Source: Ilex aquifolium (Eukaryota > Streptophyta > Magnoliopsida > Aquifoliales > Aquifoliaceae). From it: DNA of 64,000 nt. Location of the stretch: NCBI GenBank assembly GCA_951799425.1, contig OX637391.1:25229701-25293700 (forward strand), written 5' to 3'. Shown here piece after piece: positions 33,009 to 44,121 of this stretch (position 1 is the stretch's first letter; every line of letters begins with the position of its first letter). The position numbers and the translations under genes were made by a program. A model generated the notes under the pieces. It made no database searches, was not told the origin of the DNA, and worked only from the letters and a program-made list of their open reading frames with translations.

Positions 33009-34659
33009 TGATGAGTATAGAGTATTGCACATCATTTGTCTCTTTGCACCCATTTTATACTTCCTTTTGTGGAGAAAATGGGAGAAATTGCATTTAATCT
33101 ATCAATTAATGGAGTTTTGTATGATTGTAGGTAAAGAGTAGGTAATGGCGCATATCAAGCCTTCCATCAAGTGCTTAAAGACAATGAAGAAGGATGGGAG
33201 GCTTAACGGGTGGCTCGGGATAGCAAGAAATCAAGAAAAAGCCAAAACAGGTGAAAACCTACCGGTAGGTTTTGTTGACGTTCTACCGGTAGGTTTTGTA
33301 CACTAGAAATCTTCTACTGTTGCCCCTGCCAAAACCTACCGGTAGGTTTTGCCTACAAGAAAAAACCTACCGGTAGGTTTTGTTGACGTTCTACCGGTAG
33401 GTTTTGCACATAAACGCCAGAAAGCTGCAATCTCAACTCCAACTGCTTCGTGGGCCCATCTCTACTTCTCCCACACATATCCTAACATATTCTACATACA
33501 AGCATGCTCTCTTACACCTAAGGTCTGGCTTTGGAAGAAAAATCATGGAAGAGGAAGATAGAGAAAGAGAGTGGTTGGGGAAGCATGGAAAAGACAAGAC
33601 ATGGCCTGTCCTTGCTTGTGTAAGTGTCCAATCCCTTCCCATTGATGGCAAGTCAGCTCTCACAGACCATGGAGGGGGTTATGGACGAAAATGAAGACAT
33701 TCCTACAAAATAAGTCTGCTACATAGTTTTAGAGAGAGAAGCTCAAGAAAGAAAGATGAAGTTTTAGAGAGAGAAAGTTAGGTTTTTGCATTTCCACCTC
33801 CATTTCAGTTGTAGTAAGCTTTAAATCACTTGTAATCTTTACTTATTGCACTTTAGCTACATATTGTTGTATTTACCATGTCTACATTTGGGTTTCTCCT
33901 TCTAAGCTTTATTTTTGGGTATGAAATGAACTTGTCTTTGTATGTTAACTTCTCTTTGCATTAATACAAGTTTTAATCTTCATTTCTTCACCATGTCTCT
34001 TTACATTATGCATGTTTTTGCTTTGACTATGGATAGCTAAGTTTTTAGTTGGCTAATCCAAGGGAGATTTCCTCTTAGGTATGCTAAATCAACTCTCCGC
34101 CATTCTTCCTCGTAGTGTAAAGTGTTTGGTTTGACTAGGTTGAGTGCGGACGTGGTTGTGAGATCTTGATACACCGTAGACTTGTCACGAGGTATGCTTG
34201 AGCCTACACCTCCACATTAGTCTCTCACTTCCTACGAATAAATCAAGCACCGAGACACCATTGGTAGAATGTTTTGAGTTGATTTGACGTTCCTATTGGA
34301 ATGATCTCTTCGGATTAGCCAACCTTGTTTCCTTGCAATTTTATCAAAAACTCCACTCACCAAAACACAAACTAACAAGATTTTACACTTTTCATTTCTT
34401 TACAAAATCATCTTCACTACAATTCGACCAACCTTCCTTGAGGAGACGACCTTGGAATACTCAATTCCAAGTAAAACACGACATTGCAAGTCTCTCTACG
34501 CTTGGGGAACACTTTTGCACACACACACACATTTTTATTCACACACGTTTTCCCCATTTCTAGTATCGAACCTGAGGAAGAGTGACATTCACCTACTCAT
34601 ATAAGCCATATACACAACCAGGATCATGTTTGGAGATTAGGCTAAACACAATTCAAGCA
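33009..34659 (+). mobile_element. 5' LTR of element E
   Basis: 1651 bp, from TGATGAGTATAGAGTATTGC to AATTCAAGCA. It has the Athila-type landmarks (TTGGCTAATCCAAGGGAG at 34041, GAGGAGACGACC at 34440, ACGCTTGGGGAACAC at 34499). An array of AACCTACCGGTAGGTT palindromes occupies 33254-33406. Seven AC dinucleotides lie near 34518. Confidence 0.88.
33254..33406. repeat. AACCTACCGGTAGGTT palindrome array
   Basis: There are five units: three AAAACCTACCGGTAGGTTTT (20-bp perfect palindromes) and two GTTCTACCGGTAGGTTTT. The spacers are TGTTGACGTTC, GCCTACAAGAAA and a longer one ending CTGCCAAAA. The last is shared with the arrays at 34920 and 55889. This is the longest perfect palindrome type in the window. 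Confidence 0.93.
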
Positions 34660-34676
34660 TTTTTTGTGCCGTTGTC
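34660..34676 (+). other. Primer-binding site of element E, split by element D
   Basis: TTTTTTGTGCCGTTGTC follows the LTR end. The sequence continues at 43982 as GGGGAGGGCTAGCG after removal of D and one TTGTC copy. The rejoined site resembles TGGCGCCGTTGCCGGGGA (tRNA-Asp) with two or three changes. The insertion would have inactivated first-strand priming of E. Confidence 0.85.
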
Positions 34677-36407
34677 TGATTAGCACAAAAACATGCCATA
34701 TTTTGTATGCTAATATGCCTCTTATACTTGCTTTTGTCATGAAATTGGGGAGAAATGCATTTAATCTTCATTCTTATGGAGTTTTGTGTGAATGCAGGGA
34801 AAATGATGTAAATGGTATGAGTTAAACACCCATTGAAGTGTTTGAAGTCAATGAAGAGGAAGGGGTAGCTTAGAGGAAGGTTTAAAGGGAGAAGAAACCA
34901 AGAAAATTCAAATTGGTTGAAAACCTTCCAGAAGGTTTTGCCTTGGATTTCTTTTTCACTGCCAAAACCTTCCGGAAGGTTTTGTCTACTGGAATGAACC
35001 TTCCGGAAGGTTTTTCCTGTTGACTTCTTCATTTAATTATTCCTGCACAAACCTTCCAGAGGTTTATGTCGACCTTCCGGAAGGTTTTGCCCAAATTGCC
35101 TAGACAGCCTGCAACTCAAGCTCTGCCATTTGGGGGTCCCACTTACACTTCTCCAACAAATCCCTTGACATCCCCTGCACGTCTAGGAGCCTCCCCTCAC
35201 CTCTACTTGGACTTTGAAGTCCATTGCAATAATGAGGAGGAGAGAGAAGAGGCATGGCAAGAGAGAAAGGCTAGGCTTGTGCTAGCCTGCACAATCTCAT
35301 CCCTTTTCAACCCCCTATGATTTGAATCACATCACACAGCATTAGGGACACTCCATGGACGTTTTTGGAAGCTCAAGACTCAAGAATTGAGATGATTCAA
35401 TGTACATATTTTTTTGTAATAGAGAGAGAGAGAGAGTGCAAGGAAGAAGATGAATAGTGCTAGAGAGAGAAGTTAATGTTTTTTCCATTTTCTTTACATA
35501 CATTGCCTTGTAATCCATTGTAAGACCTTTCTAAGCTTTGTTTGAAGTCTTGAAGGCCATTTATTTCAAGTTTCTTTTTAGTTTAATCTCCTATTCAAGC
35601 TTTCACCAATAATTCATTCATGTTCTTCATTTTCTTAGTTTTAAAATGAGTATTAAATGCTTTCTCTTTTAGTTTATGTTTTCTTGCATTAACTTAGCAA
35701 AAATTTTAATTGCTCCACATTGTCTTTCCATTACATTAGTGTCTTTCATTTAAGCATGAGTAGCTAAGTTTTTAAGTTGGCTAATCCAAGGGAGACCTCC
35801 TCTTGGGTATGCCATTTCAACTCATCTTCTTTCCTCCCCTCGGTGTACGATGGTTCGGTTTGACTAGGTTGAGTGTGGACACGGTTGTAAGTCTTTGATA
35901 TCCCGTAGACTTGTCACTGGTTATGCTTGGATCCTCACTTCCATCTTGTCCCAATCTTCCCATGAATCAATCGTTCATCTATGCACCATTAGAGGAAGGG
36001 TTCGAGTTGACTTGGAATTCCCACTAGAGCGAACCTTTTGGATTAGCCAACACTTGTTTCCCATTTCATTTTCATCACAATACAACTCACAAACCAAACT
36101 TCAACAACAAAAGATTTTTTACACTTTGTTTTTACCACAATCACCTTCAAGACGATTCACCTCCTTCCCTAAGGAGACGACCTTGGAGTACTCTCCAAGT
36201 AAAACACGACACACAAAAGTCTTCTTGCGCTTGGGAAGCATTTTTGTACACACGCACTCATTTCATTCATTTCACGCCACACTATTCCATTGCCCCTTTT
36301 CTCACATCATTCCGAGGGAGAGTGACACTCCCCTATCCCGATAAGCCATACACATATTGAGGGATGATGTCCGAAGATTAGGGAATACACCGAAAAAAAC
36401 CAAGTAT
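34677..36407 (+). mobile_element. 5' LTR of element D
   Basis: 1731 bp, beginning TGATTAGCACAAAAACATGC. It has the same landmark order as the other Athila-type LTRs, including GGGGGTCCCACTTACACTTC after the array. It ends CCAAGTA where the partner ends CCAAGCA. It is 83 bp shorter than the 3' LTR, mostly through the palindrome array (five units against eight). Runs of AG dinucleotides lie near 35424. Confidence 0.93.
34920..35089. repeat. AACCTTCCGGAAGGTT palindrome array, five units
   Basis: The units are AACCTTCCAGAAGGTT, AACCTTCCGGAAGGTT, AACCTTCCGGAAGGTT, AACCTTCCAGAGGTT and GACCTTCCGGAAGGTT. The spacers are TTGCCTTGGATTTCTTTTTC plus ACTGCCAAA, and TGTCTACTGGAATG. The spacers recur almost unchanged in the family-A LTR array at 55889-56288. 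Confidence 0.93.
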
Positions 36408-36463
36408 TTTTGGCGCCGTTGCTGGGGAAGGCAAGCGTTGAATCAAAAAGGTGATTTCCAGAC
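36408..36463 (+). other. Primer-binding site and first 50 bp of element D interior
   Basis: TTTTTGGCGCCGTTGCTGGG starts at 36408 (tRNA-Asp type). It is followed by a short leader, GCAAGCGTTGAATC, that also occurs in element E at 43989. The interior is then interrupted at 36464 by a solo LTR with TSD CAGAC. Confidence 0.88.
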
Positions 36464-38303
36464 TGATGAGCGCATAATATTGCATATTTGAAGGGCTCAT
36501 TACATGCATTATCACTCAACTTTTGCATTTAAATACTTAGTGTTAGCCAAAATTGTCTATAATGTTGATATTTTGATGTTGCAACCTTTTATAGCTTAAA
36601 TGATTGATTTTAGGACATTGCAACCTTGATGGATGTGTGGTGAAGGCATGGACACAATACATGAAGAATTGGAGGCTTAAAAGTGAAGAAATCAAGAAGG
36701 CATTGGTGCTTGGGAACAAGGGCACCAGCTGCAGCAACAATTGGAAGCACTGCCTCGGAATTCCTCCATTTTGACCATGATCTACTCAGAATTTAGAAAA
36801 GTTCAAAACATGAAAGTTGTATATATGGGTGTCTTCTGTTTGGTGTCAAAATTTCAGCCCAATCCAACGGTTAGATCAAGAGTTATGACGATTCTACCGA
36901 AGGTGGTCCAGTGCAGAAAAACAGTACCGGTACCTAGTACCGGTACTCCGGACCTTCTGGTCGCGAAAACAGCCTGTAACTCAACTTTGAGGCTTGGGGG
37001 TCCCACCTACACTTCTCCCACGCCTATCCCAACATTTCCTTACACATTTGCAGGCCTCCTACACTCAAGTGGAAGAATTTGAAGGCCAATGCATTGATGG
37101 AGGATGGGAGAGAAGTGGGCTGCCAGGGCTATGATCTCCTAGCCTGTCAAGCCATCCATTCAGCCCTCTCTTGATGGGATCTCGTACACACAGCTAGGGG
37201 GGAGCCTCTTGGACGTTTTGGCAAGTCTCCACACAGCATATATTGAACATTACAAGCTTGTATATGAGTTGGCTACCTAAGCTTAGGATTAGATATAGAA
37301 AGCTCCAAGGGGGAAGATGATAAATAGTGCTCAAAGTGACGTTTTTGCATTTTTCTTCCACTCTTTCACTTGTAGTTTAATGTAAGAACCTTGTAAGCTT
37401 CATTTATTGTCTTTAATGTCATTCCTTTCAAGTTTATTGCAAGTTTACTTTCATGTTCTTCATTTCACCATTGTTATTCAAGTTTTCTTCATTTCAAGCT
37501 TTTATATTGGGTATTGCATATTTTTCCTTCATAGCTTTAGATTTCTTGTTGTAAGTTAAGTTCCATGCTCCATTTCCCTTCCATGTCCATTTCATTTATG
37601 CTTGTCTTGCATTATTAATATGAGTAGCTAGGATTTAAGTTGGTTAATCCAAGGGAAAATTCCTCTTGGGAATACCATTTTCAACTCTTCTTCATTCCTC
37701 CCTTTAGAGTCAAATGGTTCGGTTTGACGGGGTTGAGAGTGGATGAGTTGGTGAGCCTTTGATATTCCGTAGGCCTAGTCACGGTTTATGCTTAGATACT
37801 CACCAATCTCGTCCCTAGCTTCCCCCGAATCAATCGTTCATTCATGCTCAATCGGAGGAAGGCTTTGAGTTGATTTGGTATTCCCATTGGAATGAACCCT
37901 TTGGATTAGCCAACACTTGCTTTATTTGCATTTTCATTTACAAACCAAACACAAAACTCAAACAAAAGATTTTACATTTTCTTTTCACTTTTGCAAAATC
38001 ACTTTCACAAAACTCCCTTTCCTTCCCTGAGGAGACGACCTTGGAATACTCTTCCAAGTAAAACACCGACAACGAAAGACTCCTTACGATTGGGGAGCAC
38101 TTTTGTTCACACGCATTCCATTCCACATTTCATTCCATACATTTTGTTCATTCCACATTTACATCCATTTTGTTGTTGTTTCCTATCTTCTTGCATCATC
38201 CGGAGGGAGAGTGACACTCCCCCATTCCTATAAGCCATACACACATTGAGGGTGAGGGTGATGTTACGAGGTTAGGATACAACAACGTTTTCCAATCAAT
38301 CAC
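36464..38303 (+). mobile_element. Solo Athila-type LTR (family B) in element D, TSD cagac
   Basis: 1840 bp, from TGATGAGCGCATAATATTGC to CAATCAATCA. It is flanked by CAGAC at 36459-36463 and 38304-38308. It is the same LTR family as the guest at 13515-20456, in the opposite orientation. The palindrome array is of a different type (GTACCGGTAC instead of CTACCGGTAG) at the same place. Confidence 0.96.
36923..36947. repeat. Minimal GTACCGGTAC array, two units
   Basis: AGTACCGGTACC and AGTACCGGTACT are joined by a two-base CT... overlap. The pair, including the intervening CCTAG, occurs identically at the end of the family-A array near 62693-62716. The flanks are homologous to those of the CTACCGGTAG arrays at 14839 and 19913. 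Confidence 0.9.
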
Positions 38304-38330
38304 AGACAACGGAGGTAAGTCCCGTGATGG

Positions 38331-39256
38331 GTGGATAAAGCCTCTCTTGGACTGAGGGATGAGGTGGTGAGAATTATTGAACAACGGCGTTTGAAGTCGT
38401 GGTTTGAGGAGGTTAAAGGGTATCACTTGGGGTGGTGTCGCAAGTTTTACCAGAAGTTGGTGGTTTTTGGTGATAATGAGAGTAAGTTGAGGACGAATGT
38501 GAGGCGTAGGACATTCGAGGTAACCCCCGCTATGATTGCCACAACGATGGGGTATGAGAGGCCTCCCCCGATCACCCCGGTCTACCCACACAATGTGGAT
38601 GGGGGTAGGACTCTCAGAGATTACGTGGCCCTCACCTATGAGGACCCGACCACGTTCACGGGAACGACATTGGTCGGGGGCCTCAAGCATGCATATGGGG
38701 TCATGAATAAGGTCCTCCATTATAACTTGATGCCCCGAGGTTTGGAGAAGAACCCAAACATAGAGAAGTTGGCATTACTGCATGCCTTCATGACTGGGGT
38801 TGCCATTGACGTAGCATATTTGATTTGGTTGGAGATGCGGGAGTTTGCCCAGGCTGCAAAGCCAAAGGCAAACCTCCCCTTTGGTAGCCTTGTCACCAAG
38901 CTCTGCGATCATGCCAAGGTGAAAATGTATGCATATGACGCACTTCTACCCCCAGAGACTGGAGCTATAGGGAAGTCCAACAGCCAAAAAAGGGCTGCCA
39001 GGACTGGGGGTGAGAGAGCTAGGGCTCCGAGGCCACAGTCATCAAATGTTGGGACATCTTCTTTAGCACCTCCACCTTCTGCACCAGCACCTAGACCAGC
39101 CCCAGCCCGTACCACTCCTCCGCACTTGGATGCATTGGAGTCCACTATGCATAGCCTGACGGTCATGGTTACGAGGCTTTTTGAGCATACTTTCCCGGGT
39201 GAGCCTGTCCTCGGAGGACCACCACCACCTCCACAGCCTTCAGCTGGGCCTGCTAC
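38331..39256 (+). pseudogene. Putative plant-transposon protein ORF of element D, N-terminal part
   Basis: The open frame of about 308 codons runs up to the inserted LTR. The N-terminal two thirds is a globular segment: RRLKSWFEEVKGYHLGWCRK, FYQKLVVFGD, VRRRTFEVTPAMIATTMGYE and IEKLALLHAFMTGVAIDVAY. This matches the putative plant transposon protein family found in non-autonomous gypsy elements. It is followed by a Pro/Ala-rich linker and a short helix (LESTMHSLTVMVTRLFEHTF). The function of the family is unknown. The ORF starts 20 bp after the CAGAC duplication and continues in frame at 41711 if the LTR and one TSD copy are ignored. An alternative stop inside the LTR lies at 39300. Confidence 0.85.
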
Positions 39257-41705
39257 TGTAAAACCCGGGAAATTTGAACTTTTTCCAAAAAGTGCAAAAT
39301 AGTAATTTGCCACTATAATGCGTACTTAAAATACTCATGTTCTAGACCTCGGATGAGGAAACGGAGTTCGCCGTTGGATTCGTATCGCGAAAACGAGTCA
39401 CCTTGTCAAATTTCGTCGAATTCCGAGATAGTCGGATTTTGCACGTCGTTCGAGGCTACTGCGTGGCGAATGACCTCACGAACGTCCCCATAAATAAATT
39501 TTATGAAATTTCCTTAAAATTAAGTTAAAGATCAAATAAAATTAATTTGAACTTGAACCGGGATCAAATAAATCGTTTCGGGACGAAATCGGATCCGATT
39601 AAACGAAGGACACGTGGCGCGACGTGGGCCAAGTATTTAAAACTATATATAGGGGTAAATATCTTAGAAAATGAGATTTTTAGCCTCTTGTGTTCTTGTT
39701 TGGCCGGCCAAGAGAGAGAGAAGAGAGAAAAGAGAGAAAACCTTGATCTTCAAGCTTTCTCCGTCGATTCTCGGAGTTCCGTCGGTCGGAATCCGTCGAG
39801 CCAAGAGTTAAAGTCGATCACATCGACGAGGGCTACGCAACCACACCAAGAGCAAGGGATTTCACCGAAGATCCAAAGGAGGAGATTTGGGGGAAATCTA
39901 GTCTTGGGCTCGGGAAGTGTTCTTGAAGCTTCATTCGGGTGAATTACGCTTCAAGAGGTAGGGTTCTTCTTACTTTGGTGTAATCTTTCCTTAGATGTTG
40001 GTAGTCTAAAGGTTTAATATGTTATGCCTATGATAGACCTTCATATATAGGGTTATGGGTATAGAAACGGAAAAGTGAGTCTAGAAATGGTTTAAACTAA
40101 ATTCTAGTTCGAATTTGGTATATGAAGTACATGTGATTTATTACGTAACTTGGGGAAATTTGAGGCACGATTATGTGATTTATATATTGTGCCTAGAAGG
40201 TGTTTGATTAAATGCCTTGTTTGAATGGAATGGTTGTTTTGATCTAATTGAAATAACATGTTTAAGTTCAACTTGTGGAATCATATGCTTATGATGTGAT
40301 TGTAATTAAAGGTGCTTGTTGATATATGCACAGGTTGATATATTAACATCGGAATGAATATGGTATTTATATGCTTAGGACATAAATTTACCATGGATAT
40401 GTTGAAATTGTGCATGGGTTGTTCTTGACATAATGAACCTCATGTGGTATGCAATGGGACATAGCATTGCATGTGCACGGAAGCATCTCATTACATGGGT
40501 GTGTGCATGGTTGATGTCAAGACCACACTTGGTGGTTGATGGTATGGCTTGGAAAAAGTTTGGTCAAAGACCTAGCTAAGTCGCTTGATTGCATGATAAA
40601 TATGGGTCGGGATGAGCAAGAAGAGGCATGACGACCTCTCGGGTGCAAGGCCCGGTGAATTGGGGGGTGCACTCCATTGGTATAAGAGTCCATAAAGTGT
40701 ACGGGTGTGGAAGACCCTTGGTATGAGTCCATGAAATGTCCGATCCCAAGAAAGACCCTAGTTTTTGGAAAATATCATTTGATGTAAACATAAATGATGA
40801 AATGAAACACTTTGGCATTGCATCGTGTAGTAGGAGTCGGTGAGGACTCGGGTTGAATTGCATGAGTGAGCGTCATCTCATTTCATGGCATGGTAGTATT
40901 GCATTTCAACTTAGAATGCATGTCCTTATGAGAAATGATTGTTTGCAAGTGAATGTTGCATGAGCATGAGCATCTAGGGGGAGAGTAGCCCTTGTAGGAT
41001 TTACTCTACTGGGCGTTGGCTCACCCTATATGGGAAACATTTCAGGTGTGGGGTTTGCACCGGCGGATACCTCACTTGGAGAGCATCAAGCATGAAGGGG
41101 GCCGGCTTGTGGCCTTAGTTTGAGTTTTTGTAAAACTTTTATCAAAATTCCATTTTGACGTGTAAATTATGGAATTAATTGTAATGGAACTTGTATAAGT
41201 TATGTATTATATGGAAAATCTCATTAAACATGTGTTGGATGAGTTTTGGGAGGTTTGGAATGGATTGAAAACGAGAAATGGTTAAAAAAGGCAATACTGG
41301 GCAGACAGTACCAGTACTGTGTACCGGTACGGTATGGTACCGGTACGGTGTACCGGTACGCCATTTCCAGTAGGTTAACTGTACCGGTATTGTGTACCGG
41401 TACGGTAGGGTACCGGTACACTGTACCGGTACACTTTCATAAATTTTCAGATTTTTAAACTGCTTTGCCCCATTTTCAATCTAGGTTTTCCTTCCCTCCA
41501 ATGCTATAAATGGACTATAATGGAGTACAAATCCTGATATATTGGGTCTGGGTTGAACCCAACGAATAATTGAATTCAGTTATATTTATGAGTTATGATC
41601 CCAGCGAAGGGATGCTATCGCCGTGGTGTTGATTTGAGTGGCATCCACGGGTATTTCCGCGGGTTGATGGATGATCAACGGACCCCCGGATTTTGGGGCG
41701 TCACA
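39257..41705 (+). mobile_element. Solo LTR, family A, in the ORF of element D, TSD gctac
   Basis: 2449 bp, from TGTAAAACCCGGGAAATTTG to GGGGCGTCACA. It is flanked by GCTAC at 39252-39256 and 41706-41710. A TATA-like TATATATAGGGG lies near 39643. A GTACCGGTAC array sits at 41307-41433, and a TATAAATGG motif follows it at about 41505. ORF 39547-39942 lies in the presumed leader and has no known domain. Confidence 0.96.
41307..41433. repeat. GTACCGGTAC palindrome array in family-A LTR
   Basis: Eight to nine cores are present: GTACCAGTAC, TGTACCGGTACGG (several), GGTACCGGTACGG, TGTACCGGTATTG and TGTACCGGTACA. The spacer TTTCCAGTAGG is the reverse form of CCTACTGGAAA. The LTR flanks on both sides are homologous to those around the AACCTTCCGGAAGGTT array at 55889. 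Confidence 0.9.
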
Positions 41706-41710
41706 GCTAC

Positions 41711-41831
41711 TACTGCCTCTGTTCCCTCCGTGACTGTGGAGGTGGGAGATGATGATGATGATGATGAGGAGGAGTTAGAGTCCGAGTCCGAGACTGAGGA
41801 CGAGGATGCCTTTGATGTGGATGAGGACTGA
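41711..41831 (+). pseudogene. Acidic C-terminal tail of the element D ORF
   Basis: It is in frame with 38331-39256 once the guest LTR is removed. The product is a run of Asp and Glu (GDDDDDDEEELESESETEDE) ending in a stop at 41829-41831. A (GAT)n microsatellite at 41748-41765 encodes the Asp run. Acidic tails are usual in this ORF family. Confidence 0.85.
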
Positions 41832-42162
41832 GGAGGACTGAGGATTCTTGTCTTTTGTTTTGTGTTGAAGTATGGATGCACACAGTTAGGGTTCTTTTGT
41901 ATCGGCCAATAGAAGTGTCATTAGGTTTTGGCCGTTTTTGTTTTGAAACTTGAATCATTGTAAAGAACTTTTTGGAATAATCAATGGAAATACCACAGTC
42001 GTTGCATTTATATCATTGCCCAAGCTATTTCTATAATTGCATTATGATTTTTGGATTTTGGTTGTTTTGACATTACTAGTATTAATGAATGTTTAATGTA
42101 GTTTATAGTTGTAGTTTGAAACAATGTTTGCTAGGGACTAGCAAAACTTAAGTTGGGGGGTG
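41832..42162 (+). other. 3' untranslated region and polypurine tract of element D
   Basis: There is no coding sequence. It ends in GCTAGGGACTAGCAAAACTT and then AAGTTGGGGGGTG before the LTR. The same GCTAGGGACTAGCAAA block precedes the 3' LTR of the guest at 13515 (reverse of about 15412-15432). It marks the two elements as relatives. Confidence 0.88.
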
Positions 42163-43976
42163 TGATTAGCACAAAAATATGACATATTTTGTATGCTAAT
42201 ATGCCTCTTATACTTGCTTTTTTCATGAAATTGGGGAGAAATGCATTTAATCTTCGTTCTTATGGAGTTTTGTGTGAATACAGGTAAAATGATGTAAATG
42301 GTATGAGTTAAACCCCCATTGAAGTGTTTGAAGTTAATGAAGAGGAAGGGATAGCTTAGAGGAAGGTTTGAAGGGAGAAGAAACCAAGAAAATTCAAATT
42401 GGTTGAAAACCTTCCGGAAGGTTTGGGTAAAAACCTTTCGGAAGGTTTTGCCTTAGATTTCTTTTTCACTACCAAAACCTACCGAAAGGTTTTGTCTACT
42501 AGAATGAACCTTCTGGAAGGTTTTGGCTACTGGAGTGAAAGCTTCCGGAAGGTTTTGTCTATTGGAATGAACCTTCCAGAAGGTTTTGCCTGTTGATTTC
42601 TTCATTTAACTGTTCCTTCACAAACCTTCCGGAAGGTTTATGTCAACCTTCCGGAAGGTTTTGCCCAGATTGCCCAGACAGCTTGCAACTCAAGCTCTGC
42701 CATTTGGGGGTCCCACTTACACTTCTCCAACAGATCCCCTGACATCCCCTGCACGTCTAGGAGCCTCCCCTCACTCTACTTGGACTTTGAAGGCCATTGC
42801 AATAATGAGGAAGAGATAGAAGAGGAATGGCAAGAGAGAAAGGCTAGGCTTGTCCTAGCCTGCACAATCCCATCCCTTTTCAGCCCCATATGATTGGAAT
42901 CACATCACACAACATTGGGGACACTCCATGGACGTTTTTGGAAGCTCAAGACTCAGGAATTGAGATTAGTCAATATACATATTTTTTTGAAATAGAGAGA
43001 GAGTGTGCAAGGAAGAAGATGAATAGTGCTAGAGAGAGAAGTTAATGTTTTTTTCCATTTTCTTTGCATACATTGCCTTGTAATCCATTGTAAGACCTTT
43101 CTAAGCTTTGTTTGAAGTCTTGAATGCCATTTATTTCAAGTTTCTTTTTAGTTTAATCTCCTATTCAAGCTTTCACCATTAATGCATTCATGTTCTTCAT
43201 TTTCTTAGTTTTAAAATGGGTATTAAATGCTTTCTCTTTTAGCTTATGTTTTCTTGCATTAACTTAGCTAAAATCTTCATTGCTCCACAATGTCTTTCCA
43301 TTACATTAGTGTTTTTCCTTTAAGCATGAGTAGCAAAATTTTTAAGTTGGCTAATCCAAGGGAGGCCTCCTCTTGGGTATGCCATTTCAACTCATCTTCT
43401 TTCCTCCCCTCGGTGTACGATGGTTCGGTTTGACTGGGTTGAGTGTGGACACGGTTGTGAGTCTTTGATATCCTGTAGACTTGTCATGGGTTATGCTTGG
43501 ATCCTCACTTCCATCTTGTCCTGAGTTTTCCATGAATCAATCGTTCATCTATGCACCATAGGAGGAAGGGTTCGAGTTGACTTGACATTCCCATTGGAGT
43601 GAACTTTTTGGATTAGCCAACACTTGTTTCCCATTTCATTTTCATCACAATACAACTCACAAACCAAACTTCAACAACAAAAGATTTTTTACACTTTGTT
43701 TTTACCACAATCACCTTCAAGACGATTCACCTCCTTCCCTGAGGAGACGACCATGGAGTACTCTTCAAGTAAAACATGACACACAAAAGTATTCTTCCAC
43801 TTGGGAAGCATTTTTGTACACTCGCACTCATTTCATTCATTTCACACCACACTATTCCGTTGCCCCTTTTCTCACATCATTCCGAGGGAGAGTGACACTC
43901 CCCTATCCTGATAAGCCATACACATATTGAGGGATGATGTCCAGAGATTAGGGAATACATCGAAAATAACCAAGCA
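42163..43976 (+). mobile_element. 3' LTR of element D
   Basis: 1814 bp, TGATTAGCAC...CCAAGCA. It is closely related to 34677-36407, with scattered substitutions. The palindrome array (42407-42664) has eight units against five in the partner LTR. Confidence 0.94.
42407..42664. repeat. AACCTTCCGGAAGGTT palindrome array, eight units
   Basis: The units include three or four perfect copies and the variants AACCTTTCGGAAGGTT, AACCTACCGAAAGGTT, AACCTTCTGGAAGGTT, AGCTTCCGGAAGGTT and AACCTTCCAGAAGGTT. Most substitutions hit the central CG. The spacers are TGTCTACTAGAATG, TGGCTACTGGAGTGAA and TGTCTATTGGAATG. Confidence 0.93.
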
Positions 43977-43981
43977 TTGTC

Positions 43982-44121
43982 GGGGAGGGCTAGCGTCGAA
44001 TTAGAAGGTGATTTTGGACAACGGAGGTAAGTCCCGTGATTCTCATGACGAGCCGAGGAACGTTGCTCCTTTGTATATATTTGTGTATACTCTTCATTTC
44101 AATTGTAGATAGTGTTTTTGT
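43982..44121 (+). other. Leader of element E after the primer-binding site
   Basis: GGGGAGGGCTAGCGTCGAAT continues the split primer-binding site. A GACAACGGAGGTAAGTCCCG block (44018-44037) is shared with element D at 38306. GTAAGTCC resembles a splice donor, but I see no acceptor partner. Confidence 0.7.

Larger units (their letters stand above)
34677..43976 (+). mobile_element. Non-autonomous Athila-type element D, TSD ttgtc
   Basis: It is flanked by TTGTC at 34672-34676 and 43977-43981. LTRs are 34677-36407 and 42163-43976. The primer-binding site TGGCGCCGTTGCTGGGGA follows the 5' LTR, and the polypurine tract CTTAAGTTGGGGGGTG precedes the 3' LTR. The only coding region is a plant-transposon-protein ORF (38331-39256 plus 41711-41831). 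Two solo LTRs, 36464-38303 and 39257-41705, inserted later. No protease, RT or integrase is present, so it relied on trans-supplied enzymes. Confidence 0.95.

Noticed and set aside
38909-39313. Reverse-strand 134-aa glycine-rich ORF
   Set aside because: Antisense shadow of the Pro/Ala-rich linker of the element D ORF.
44018-44040. Splice donor in the leaders of D and E (GGAGGTAAGTCC)
   Set aside because: A good donor sequence, but no acceptor or spliced product can be shown, so it is noted only.
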